Source: Opitutales bacterium (GTDB lineage Bacteria > Verrucomicrobiota > Verrucomicrobiia > Opitutales > T3Sed10-336). From it: DNA of 5,177 nt. Position numbers and translations under genes: made by a program. The stretch spans positions 1 through 5,177 of the forward strand of contig SLOW01000317.1 in NCBI GenBank assembly GCA_007132315.1. The letters are read 5' to 3'. Below are positions 1-5,177 of the stretch, in pieces; positions within the stretch are counted from its first letter, which is position 1, and each line of letters opens with the position of its first letter. The notes beneath the pieces are model-generated. The model saw only the letters and a list, made by a program, of their open reading frames with translations, was not told where the DNA came from and searched no databases.

Positions 1-6
1 ACCCTG

Positions 7-25
7 CTTAACCGAGTGCCATTCA
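7..25. repeat. 19-bp direct repeat, copy 1
   Basis: The sequence cttaaccgagtgccattca recurs at 104-122 with one mismatch (18 of 19 bases identical), 97 bp further on. A second block, gttagtag followed by gaat, lies downstream of both copies (35-46 here, 124-134 there). Copy 1 has about nine extra bases before that block and one extra g within it. The pair therefore looks like a diverged tandem duplication or the two sides of an old insertion. No known element is recognised. Confidence 0.6.
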
Positions 26-69
26 CATTAACGTGTTAGTAGGAATGCTGCTTGGTTCTTGGTTCGGGG

Positions 70-90
70 TCATCCCGCAAGGCGGGATGA
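70..90. repeat. Perfect 9-bp inverted repeat (hairpin)
   Basis: The arms tcatcccgc (70-78) and gcgggatga (82-90) are perfect reverse complements around the 3-base loop aag. No T-run follows on either strand, so this is not a typical intrinsic terminator. It lies between the two copies of the 19-bp direct repeat and resembles a REP-like or small mobile-repeat hairpin. Its function is unknown. Confidence 0.6.
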
Positions 91-103
91 TACGATTAAG
101 CGC

Positions 104-122
104 CTTATCCGAGTGCCATTCA
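104..122. repeat. 19-bp direct repeat, copy 2
   Basis: The sequence cttatccgagtgccattca matches 7-25 at 18 of 19 bases. The following gttagtagaat (124-134) matches the copy 1 flank once a gap is allowed. The dense hairpin region begins about 20 bases further on. Confidence 0.6.
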
Positions 123-141
123 GGTTAGTAGAATATATGGG

Positions 142-281
142 TCCCAAAACAATGGGAGTGATGACCTGTCGCGAAGCGTTTTCCTAAGCCGGAGGAGACA
201 GGAATGTCAGGCGAAGAACCTATGGTTATGGGCTGTGCCGCTCTTTAGGTCGCCTGAAGATTCCGTGTGCGGATGCCAGGC
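142..281 (+). other. Candidate structured RNA segment, possibly group II intron ribozyme debris
   Basis: Several short inverted repeats are packed together. Stem tccca/tggga is at 142-146/153-157. Stem cctgtc/gacagg at 165-170/197-202 encloses gc-gaa-gc (171-177) and tcct/agga (182-185/193-196), like a three-way junction. Stem aggcga/tcgcct at 209-214/250-255 encloses aacc-tat-ggtt (217-227). Stem gcctg/caggc at 252-256/277-281 competes with the previous one. No reading frame here looks like a protein. The string gaacctatgg also occurs, as I recall it, in domain I of the lactococcal Ll.LtrB intron, and a maturase fragment lies at the far end of the window on the same strand. That is the only reason for suggesting an intron. 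No canonical 5' end (GTGYG) or domain V is seen, so the identity is a guess. Confidence 0.3.
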
Positions 282-288
282 AGGGGGA

Positions 289-1296
289 TCATCTTGGGGG
301 TCGATGATCCGTCCTGAACTGCTTCGGGGTCCTGCCATAGTGCTTGCGAAAGCAGGTGGCGAAATACTGGCTGCTCGAGAAACCACATTCGAAGGCGATT
401 TCCGTGATGGTTTTGTCAGGACATTGCCTCAGCTTCTCTGTCGCGGCCCTGGTCCGAAGAAGAGAGAGATACTGCATCGGCGGAAGATTGACGGCATGGC
501 GACAGTTATGCACGAAGCGCGTCACACCAAGACCGCAAACCCGGGCCATGGCATCAAGCGTCCACTCTTCGGCATAACGTTCCTCGAGTGACGTAAGAAA
601 CAATTCGACGCTACGCTGGGTCCTGGTGAGCCCCTTGTCGCGCGGGACGTCTTCACGACGGAATAGCACCAACAGGTTCAGAAAGAGTTCGTTGATAAAG
701 ACCGCCAGGCGCGAGACCCCGGACTCCGCCTCCACAGCACCGCCGATCTGCCTGAAGCATCCCTTGATCGCATCAGTGGCCCGCCATACCGGCTGCTCGT
801 TCTCCCGCAAATATCCGGTCAATTCGGCAAGGTCGTCAGGGGTCAAAACCAGCCAACCGGGCCACTGCCAGGGCTGGTGAGGATGGCGCACTCCTACGTC
901 GATTATGAGCCAGTGGAGACAGCCGATTTCAATGTTGGGCTGACCGACCTTGTGCTGTTGCCACGGACGGGTGATGGTCAACGAACCGGAGTTGAGCTGC
1001 CACGTTTTACCTCTCACCGAGAAGGGTAAGGTACCCGTCTCCAGAAACGTCAGTTCGATGCCCTCGTTGCGGTGCCACGGCAGCCCCCAGTCCTGCTCGC
1101 GCGTGGCATTCCAGTATCCGGTGCTCTGGAGACCGGGAAGTTGCTCGTCATCCAGCACCCGACCGGGATAATGGGAGCGCGAAAGCGCTTTCAGAACCAC
1201 CTTGCCCCTGTTGGCCGCATCAATCAGCGGACTGCACGTATCAGCACGATACGTCTTGTCTTGATCTTTGTAGATGGGGGCGGATCGTGTGGCCAT
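289..1296 (-). CDS. AraC-family transcriptional regulator
   Basis: This is a cytoplasmic DNA-binding regulator of about 335 residues, a usual length for a two-domain AraC/XylS protein. The N-terminal half has a cupin-like sensor pattern: WHRNEGIELTFLETG near residues 74-88, then strands ending in an RPWQQH motif near 110-115. The C-terminal half has the two AraC helix-turn-helix units: TLDAMARVCGLGVTRF at about 246-261, and KTITEIAFECGFSSSQYF at about 295-312 leading into FRKHYGRTPKQFR. I chose the ATG at 1296, which has a weak TTGAG just upstream. A TTG three codons earlier (1305) keeps the frame open but lacks a ribosome binding site. The gene is divergent from the three-gene sugar cluster, so it probably controls that cluster. 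The effector is likely a sugar or sugar derivative, which is inference. The family call is secure. Confidence 0.93.
   Translation of the reverse strand: MATRSAPIYKDQDKTYRADTCSPLIDAANRGKVVLKALSRSHYPGRVLDDEQLPGLQSTGYWNATREQDWGLPWHRNEGIELTFLETGTLPFSVRGKTWQLNSGSLTITRPWQQHKVGQPNIEIGCLHWLIIDVGVRHPHQPWQWPGWLVLTPDDLAELTGYLRENEQPVWRATDAIKGCFRQIGGAVEAESGVSRLAVFINELFLNLLVLFRREDVPRDKGLTRTQRSVELFLTSLEERYAEEWTLDAMARVCGLGVTRFVHNCRHAVNLPPMQYLSLLRTRAATEKLRQCPDKTITEIAFECGFSSSQYFATCFRKHYGRTPKQFRTDHRPPR
1181..1192. promoter_or_regulatory. LacI-operator-like palindrome inside the araC-type gene
   Basis: GAAAGCGCTTTC is a perfect 12-bp palindrome with a central CG, the form typical of LacI/GalR-family operators. 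It lies within the coding region, about 105-115 bases after the regulator's start codon, over codons for L-K-A-L-S. Roughly one perfect 12-bp palindrome is expected by chance in 5 kb, and no LacI-family gene is in the window. A regulatory role is therefore speculative. Confidence 0.2.
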
Positions 1297-1426
1297 AGAT
1301 CTCAAGAATTACCGGTTGAGACACCATGAGAAAGAAAAATGTTCAAAATTCGCCACCTAACGGTTTGTGAACGACAGGTGCGTGCATCTATCCCTAAGAT
1401 TACTCCCGTCAATCAGGGAAGTTAAG
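1297..1426. promoter_or_regulatory. Divergent intergenic control region between the AraC-type gene and the sugar operon
   Basis: This gap of about 130 bp separates divergent starts and must hold both promoters. An imperfect inverted repeat, gttcaaa (1341-1347) with tttgtgaac (1364-1372, one bulged g), could be an operator. A second imperfect pair is cgccacct (1351-1358) with aggtgcg (1376-1382). A weak minus-strand promoter candidate is TTGACG (1407-1412) with TAGATG (1385-1390) at a 16-base spacing; only three of the six -10 bases match the sigma-70 consensus. On the plus strand TAAGAT (1395-1400) could be a -10 box, but no -35 sits at proper spacing. Starting the ThuA-like gene at the GTG at 1367 would place coding sequence over the operator candidates, another reason to prefer the later ATG. 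Confidence 0.5.
1415..1420 (+). promoter_or_regulatory. Ribosome binding site that fixes the ThuA-like start
   Basis: AGGGAA lies six bases before the ATG at 1427. The alternative in-frame GTG at 1367 has no such site. Starting at 1427 also puts a signal peptide at the exact N-terminus. Confidence 0.6.
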
Positions 1427-2176
1427 ATGAAAAACTCGATTTGGAAACTCGTGCGGCGATCTCGAAAAGTGCGGGTGGCTTTTGCCACGGCCGCTTTTGC
1501 CCTGCCGCTTTCGGCGACCGGAGAGGGCCTTAATGTGCTGATTCTTTCAGGTTCCAACAACCATAACTGGAGGGCGACCACGCCCGTGTTGCAGGAGATC
1601 CTCGAAGAGGGCGGCTTGTTTGAGGTTTCCGTCACGGAGCGGCCGCATGAGCTGGTGGCGGGTGACCTGGAGGGCTACGATGTCTTGTTGAGCAACTGGA
1701 ATACCTTCGGAATGAACGGGCCAACCTGGCCGGAATCCCTCCGGGCCGCCGTACTTGATTTCGTGCGCGCTGGCAAAGGATTCGTGGTCGTCCATGCCGG
1801 CAGTTCATCCTTCTGGGAATGGGATGGCTTTCCCGAATTGACCGGTGCGACCTGGACCCAAGGGCTGACAAGCCACCGCCAACCTCATGAATTCAAAGTG
1901 GAAATCGTCGAGCCGGATCATCCCGTGACCCGCGGCATGGAGGCCTTCACGACCAAAGATGAACTCTGGATTAACCCCGATCTGCATGAGGAGGCGTTGG
2001 TATTGACCGAGGCCGAGGGTCAGCCAAGCGCGTTGGTAACATCATTCGGCGATGGGAGGGGTTTCACACTGCTGTTGGGTCACGAGCACCATTTTATGAA
2101 AAATGAAGGGTTCCAAACACTGCTATTGCGCGGGACAAAATGGGCCGCGACCGGGACGGAAACGTTCGACCCGTAG
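1427..2176 (+). CDS. ThuA-like domain protein with signal peptide
   Basis: This 249-residue protein belongs to the ThuA (trehalose utilisation) family, which has a class I glutamine amidotransferase-like fold. The N-terminus is a signal peptide: basic residues to about 16, hydrophobic VAFATAAFALPLSA to about 30, with cleavage likely near ATGEG. Export to the periplasm is inferred. Family landmarks follow in order: LNVLILSGSNNHNW (35-48), YDVLLSNWNT (84-93), GKGFVVVHAGSSSFWEW (116-132), EPDHPVTRGM (162-171), TKDELW (176-181) and GDGRGFTLLLGHE (208-220). The nucleophile-elbow position reads HAGSSS with no cysteine, so glutaminase chemistry is unlikely. In rhizobia thuA works with the oxidoreductase gene thuB in catabolism of trehalose and related disaccharides through 3-keto derivatives; the exact chemistry here is unknown. 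It is first in a same-strand cluster, 59 bases before the isomerase-like gene. The family call is firm and the substrate unknown. Confidence 0.88.
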   Translation: MKNSIWKLVRRSRKVRVAFATAAFALPLSATGEGLNVLILSGSNNHNWRATTPVLQEILEEGGLFEVSVTERPHELVAGDLEGYDVLLSNWNTFGMNGPTWPESLRAAVLDFVRAGKGFVVVHAGSSSFWEWDGFPELTGATWTQGLTSHRQPHEFKVEIVEPDHPVTRGMEAFTTKDELWINPDLHEEALVLTEAEGQPSALVTSFGDGRGFTLLLGHEHHFMKNEGFQTLLLRGTKWAATGTETFDP

Positions 2177-2183
2177 AAACTGA

Positions 2184-2202
2184 CCGGCGGCATAGACGCC
2201 GG
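2184..2202 (+). other. Hairpin between the ThuA-like and isomerase-like genes
   Basis: CCGGCG (2184-2189) and CGCCGG (2197-2202) form a perfect 6-bp GC stem around a 7-base loop, starting seven bases after the ThuA-like stop codon. The downstream sequence is A-rich on this strand with no T-run, so it is not a standard terminator. It could be a processing or stability hairpin, or a weak attenuator, that adjusts expression of the downstream genes. Confidence 0.4.
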
Positions 2203-2223
2203 AAACACCAACGAAAACATAAA

Positions 2224-2228
2224 AAGGA
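2224..2228 (+). promoter_or_regulatory. Ribosome binding site of the isomerase-like gene
   Basis: AAGGA lies seven bases before the ATG at 2236, in an A-rich leader. It is a good Shine-Dalgarno match and supports this start. Confidence 0.65.
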
Positions 2229-2235
2229 TTGAACT

Positions 2236-3090
2236 ATGAAAATCGGATGCTTCGCTCTGATTGAACCGTTTACACCCATGCGCCGCCAATTCGAGGGGAT
2301 CCGCGAACTGGGTTTTGATTACGCCGACCTCACCGACAATCACGACGGGGCTACTTTGGGCACTGAATTCGGTTTTTCCGCTTCGCTCAGCCTCGACAGT
2401 CATCCTGTTGACATCCTGAGCCTGCTGAATGAATTCGGTCTCACTCTCACGAGCGTCTGCTCGCACGCCAACTTGCTCGACCCGAGTTCACCCGCCCGCT
2501 ACGGCACGGCACAAGTCATAAAAGCGATCAAACTCGCCCACTTTCTGGGGGTCAAGCAAGTGATCACCACCGAGGGTGATCCGAAAACCGCTTTCGGGCA
2601 CAATCTTACCGAAGAACAGCGGGTCTTCATGGTTAAAGAAAAGCTGTACGAACCGGTCCGTTGGGCGGAGAAGTTGAACATCGATTTGCTGCTCGAACCC
2701 CACGGCATCCTGACCGACAGCATCGAAAGCATGACCAAACTGCTCGACGCGCTGGGCCACGAGGAGCGAGTGGGCGTGAATCTCGACACCGGCAACGTCT
2801 GGCTCGGTGGCGGTGATCCCCTGGAGTTTGTCCGAATATTCGGCAAGCGCATTCGGCACGTCCACTGGAAGGACATGCCCATCGAAATGGAAGCGCAGCG
2901 AGGAAAAGTGTTTGGCTGTGGCATGAGCGGGATTCCACTGGGAGATGGCGTTGTCGGTATCGAAGCCGTGGTTCAGGAACTGAAGGCTGCGGGGTTCGAC
3001 GGTCCCACAACACTCGAAATAGCCGGCGCGGATGCTTTAAAGACCTCGGCGGAACGTCTGCGAAAATGGGAGGCGAACGCAATCTCCTGA
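2236..3090 (+). CDS. Sugar phosphate isomerase/epimerase-like TIM-barrel protein
   Basis: This 284-residue protein belongs to the xylose isomerase-like/AP endonuclease 2 superfamily and is of normal length for it. Visible landmarks are the opening strand MKIGCFAL, RELGFDYADL (23-32), TSVCSHANL (72-80), KQVITTEGDP (107-116), IDLLLEPHG (149-157), VGVNLDTGN (179-187), IRHVHWKDM (206-214), PLGDGVVGIEAV (234-245) and GPTTLEIAG (256-264). By family analogy E154, D184, H208 or H210, and E261 would form the divalent metal site, so the active site looks intact. No signal peptide or membrane segment is seen, so a cytoplasmic location is expected. Relatives interconvert keto sugars or, paired with Gfo/Idh/MocA dehydrogenases as in the levoglucosan pathway, act as beta-eliminases on 3-keto glycosides. 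Its position between the ThuA-like and oxidoreductase genes suits a role on a keto-sugar intermediate. The specific reaction is not determined. Confidence 0.9.
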   Translation: MKIGCFALIEPFTPMRRQFEGIRELGFDYADLTDNHDGATLGTEFGFSASLSLDSHPVDILSLLNEFGLTLTSVCSHANLLDPSSPARYGTAQVIKAIKLAHFLGVKQVITTEGDPKTAFGHNLTEEQRVFMVKEKLYEPVRWAEKLNIDLLLEPHGILTDSIESMTKLLDALGHEERVGVNLDTGNVWLGGGDPLEFVRIFGKRIRHVHWKDMPIEMEAQRGKVFGCGMSGIPLGDGVVGIEAVVQELKAAGFDGPTTLEIAGADALKTSAERLRKWEANAIS

Positions 3091-3138
3091 GGAACGGGCA
3101 CACGTCCGACACAAGATTCCCTGAACTAAAACTGAATC

Positions 3139-4479
3139 ATGAACAAACCCTCACTCTCCCGAAGATCCTTCCTGAAAACCGGCGCCGCCCTCGCGTCGGG
3201 GCTGACCGTAGCACCCGCTCTGCTGATCGGCAACCGCCGATCCGCCCTGAACCGCCTGAATCTGGCCGTCATCGGTTGCGGCAACCGCGCCGAGCAATTG
3301 GTGCGCGAGATTCCCGATGACGTCAACATCGTGGCGATGGTCAATCCGGTAAAGGAAAAGCGCGACCGCTTCGCACGAGAGTACAACGTCTCCCGCGACG
3401 ATACTCATTGCAAGGCCTACAACGATTTCCGCGTGATCATCGGTAGCGACGAGATCGATGGCATTATCCTGGCCACTCCCGATCACTGGCATGTTCCAGT
3501 CGCAATGGAAGCCGCCCGCCACGGAAAAGACATGTATGTGGAAAAACCTTTGGGTGTATCACTCCTCGACGCGTTCCGGTTACGGCGGATGTTTGAGAAA
3601 AAAGACATCCTATTCCAATACGGGACCCAGCAACGGTCTTCCCTCTTTGCCCGTACGGCTATCGACATCGTAAGAAATGGATACATTGGAGCGCTGCAGG
3701 AGGTGGATGTTTGGTCGCCGTCCCTAGGCAGCGCGCATATGGATCCCTTTACCGCGAAGGAACAACCGGTCCCTGAAGGACTCGATTACGATCTCTACGT
3801 CGGCCCCTCCGAACTGCTCCCGTTCCACCCTGAACGCGTTACGATGCACGCTTCATGGCACAGCTACAATTACGCGATCGGCTTTATCGCCGGCTGGGGC
3901 TCGCACCCGCTCGATATCTGCCAGTGGGGACTGGACATGGACGACAGCGGTCCCGTCCACTACGAGGGAACGGGTGTCCTGCCGCATCCGGAATCTCTCT
4001 ACAACACCACCCGCGCCTGGGACATTCATTGCCGCTACCCGAACGGAATTCCAATGCGCTTCATGGATTCGGAAACCGCGCTTCCCATCGTGACCGAGTA
4101 CACTCGTTTCTGGCGGGGCGACGGCACCGTGTTCAAGGGTTCCGAAGGATGGGTTCAATATTCGCGCGGCGCCATCTATCTCTTCAAAGACGGTAAATAC
4201 ATGTCCACAGCGAACTTTCCATTCAAGGAAACGGATCGGCGTGCTTACGTCAGCGACAACCAAGTGCAAAACTTCATCGACTGTATGCGCAGCCGCGAAC
4301 CGACGATCAATCCCCTCGAATCGGCCATACGCTCCGACACGATCAGCCACCTCGCCGAGATCGTCGTGCGCACAGGGGAAGGCGTGACCTGGAACCTCGA
4401 CGCCGAACGAATCGAGAATGGCAGTCCCGAACAACTCGCCCTGCTGGACCGTCCGAAGCGCGAGCCCTACGGTTTTTGA
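3139..4479 (+). CDS. Gfo/Idh/MocA-family oxidoreductase with Tat signal
   Basis: This 446-residue NAD(P)-dependent sugar oxidoreductase is of usual length for the exported members of the family. The N-terminus has a twin-arginine signal, SRRSFLK at 7-13, followed by a hydrophobic stretch to about 30, so export in folded form with cofactor is predicted. The Rossmann motif NLAVIGCGNRA spans 41-51. The next landmarks are DGIILATPDHWHVP (107-120) and the family hallmark VEKPLG (134-139), whose K136 is the expected catalytic lysine. GWGSHPLDI (252-260) supplies H256 and D259 in the usual catalytic region, and the C-terminal part forms the substrate-binding domain. The start follows the isomerase-like gene by 48 bases but has no clear Shine-Dalgarno sequence, so translation may be leaderless-like or depend on upstream genes. 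It probably oxidises a sugar or glycoside, perhaps at C3. The family call is very secure and the substrate unknown. Confidence 0.94.
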   Translation: MNKPSLSRRSFLKTGAALASGLTVAPALLIGNRRSALNRLNLAVIGCGNRAEQLVREIPDDVNIVAMVNPVKEKRDRFAREYNVSRDDTHCKAYNDFRVIIGSDEIDGIILATPDHWHVPVAMEAARHGKDMYVEKPLGVSLLDAFRLRRMFEKKDILFQYGTQQRSSLFARTAIDIVRNGYIGALQEVDVWSPSLGSAHMDPFTAKEQPVPEGLDYDLYVGPSELLPFHPERVTMHASWHSYNYAIGFIAGWGSHPLDICQWGLDMDDSGPVHYEGTGVLPHPESLYNTTRAWDIHCRYPNGIPMRFMDSETALPIVTEYTRFWRGDGTVFKGSEGWVQYSRGAIYLFKDGKYMSTANFPFKETDRRAYVSDNQVQNFIDCMRSREPTINPLESAIRSDTISHLAEIVVRTGEGVTWNLDAERIENGSPEQLALLDRPKREPYGF

Positions 4480-4570
4480 AATTACCCCAAAAACGAAGCC
4501 TGACCGCCTGGGCGATTTCTTTGCAAACAAAATGGAGGGCCCATTAATTTTTAATTCAAGGGCTGACCCC
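4480..4570. other. AT-rich junction with small palindromes before the maturase fragment
   Basis: No gene is seen. The stretch contains attaa-ttt-ttaat (4543-4555), then aagggctgacccc (4558-4570) with a small ggg/ccc pairing. The maturase reading frame, followed upstream, meets a stop at 4564-4566 inside that last motif, and recognisable maturase sequence begins just after it. This places the truncation breakpoint here. The aagggctgacccc string resembles repeats I recall near REP-associated elements in other bacteria, but I cannot verify this. No clear terminator for the operon is visible. Confidence 0.35.
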
Positions 4571-5160
4571 AACGCTTCTCCCCAAAAGCCGAGGCGGTTC
4601 ACGCCATGGCGGAGGTGAAAGACTACGTGGAAGGGAAACTGAAGCTGCTGGTGAATCAAAACAAGAGTCAGGTTGCTCCTCTACGGGAGTGCAGCTTCCT
4701 TGGGTTTAACATCCAGGGAAAGAAAATTCGGCGGACCGACAAGGCCGCCCGGAGATTCAAGCTCCGAGTGCAGGAAATCACCTCGCGCAGCCGGGGTGTA
4801 TCGATGAGGCAACGCCTCACCGAGCTCCGGCGTTATTGCGTGGGGTGGTTTCATTACTTCAAATGCGGCTTGCCTTACAACGAGGTGCTGCATTGGGACC
4901 AATGGATCCGCAGACGGGTTCGTCTGTGTTACTGGAAGGACTGGAAAGTGCCTCGAAAACGGCGGCGGATGCTCATCAAGCTTGGCGTACCAAACGACCA
5001 GGTGAAGAAGGCGTCCCGCTCGCGGAAGGGTTACTGGAGAATGTCCCGAAACAGTCTGGTGAACCTGGCCCTAAACGGCCGTTATCTGGAGGAGCAGGGA
5101 GTGCCGTCATTACGGACTCTCTGGGTGACCTTCAAATACGGAGACAAGGCCCAGCTTTAG
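4571..5160 (+). pseudogene. ltrA-like: Group II intron reverse transcriptase/maturase, 5'-truncated C-terminal fragment
   Basis: This is the last ~195 residues of an LtrA-type intron-encoded protein; the full family length is roughly 420-600. The frame is open from 4567, just after a stop, and maturase-like sequence is readable from about 4580. The first ATG is at 4606, giving 184 residues numbered from it. Residues 2-35 match the end of the RT domain (KDYVEGKLKLLVNQNKS, then CSFLGFNI). From about 66 to 173 the maturase X domain is visible: MRQRLTELRRYCVGWFHYFK, then WDQWIRRRVRLCYWKDWK, KLGV, and KGYWRMS followed by LNGRYLEEQGVPSLRTLW. The fingers and palm of the RT, including the YADD catalytic motif, are absent here and not found just upstream. 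It therefore cannot be an active reverse transcriptase. The 3' end is intact, so intron domains V and VI may lie beyond the window. There is no good ribosome binding site. Confidence 0.88.
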
Positions 5161-5177
5161 TCTTCGATCACTGAATC

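Noticed and set aside
70..90. Intrinsic terminator at the strong hairpin
   Set aside because: No T-run follows the stem on either strand.
1..140. CRISPR array
   Set aside because: Only two repeat copies are present, 97 bp apart, with no regular spacer pattern and no cas genes.
261..281. ccgtgtgcgg as the start of a group II intron domain V
   Set aside because: Domain V needs a matching second arm of the form cgcac...cgg about 20 bases on. The sequence instead continues tgccaggcaggggg, so the canonical fold is absent.
235..591. Plus-strand open frame of 118 codons overlapping the left structured region and the end of the AraC-type gene
   Set aside because: Most of it is antisense to the well-supported AraC HTH coding region, and the peptide shows no family features.
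1367..1426. GTG at 1367 as the start of the ThuA-like gene
   Set aside because: It adds 20 residues before the signal peptide and has no ribosome binding site, whereas the ATG at 1427 has AGGGAA six bases upstream.
2488..3112. Several overlapping minus-strand frames opposite the isomerase-like gene
   Set aside because: They are mutually overlapping shadows of a gene with intact metal-site motifs, with no recognisable domains.
3853..4659. Long minus-strand open frame of 268 codons opposite the oxidoreductase
   Set aside because: It is antisense to a clear Gfo/Idh/MocA gene and runs on into the start of the maturase fragment. The peptide resembles no known family, and such frames are common in GC-rich codon-biased DNA.

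Overview
The window looks like chromosomal DNA from a Gram-negative heterotroph of the Verrucomicrobiota/Planctomycetota/Lentisphaerota kind. This is inferred from gene content: a secreted ThuA-like protein, an AP-endonuclease-2-fold sugar isomerase and a Tat-exported Gfo/Idh/MocA oxidoreductase stand together, a combination these phyla carry in many paralogous copies. No rRNA or other phylogenetic marker is present, so the assignment is tentative.

Layout. Bases 1-288 hold no convincing gene. They contain a 19-bp direct repeat (two copies), a perfect 9-bp stem hairpin and a dense run of short inverted repeats that could be a piece of structured RNA, possibly part of a group II intron ribozyme. 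Bases 289-1296 (minus strand) encode an AraC-family regulator. About 130 bp of divergent intergenic DNA follows. Then comes a plus-strand cluster of three genes: a ThuA-like protein with a signal peptide (1427-2176), a sugar phosphate isomerase/epimerase-like TIM-barrel protein (2236-3090) and a Tat-signal Gfo/Idh/MocA oxidoreductase (3139-4479). After a short AT-rich junction, a 5'-truncated group II intron reverse transcriptase/maturase (about 4571-5160) closes the window.

How the parts fit. The divergent AraC protein is the obvious candidate to control the three-gene operon in response to a sugar. The operon resembles sets in which a Gfo/Idh/MocA enzyme oxidises a glycoside or sugar to a 3-keto form and an isomerase-fold protein acts on the keto sugar. 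ThuA and ThuB of rhizobia are a precedent for pairing ThuA with an oxidoreductase on disaccharides. The substrate cannot be read from the sequence. Two of the three products carry export signals and the isomerase-like protein shows none, so the pathway may be split between periplasm and cytoplasm. Mobile-element debris on the right, and perhaps on the left, suggests the catabolic module sits at a site of past rearrangement.
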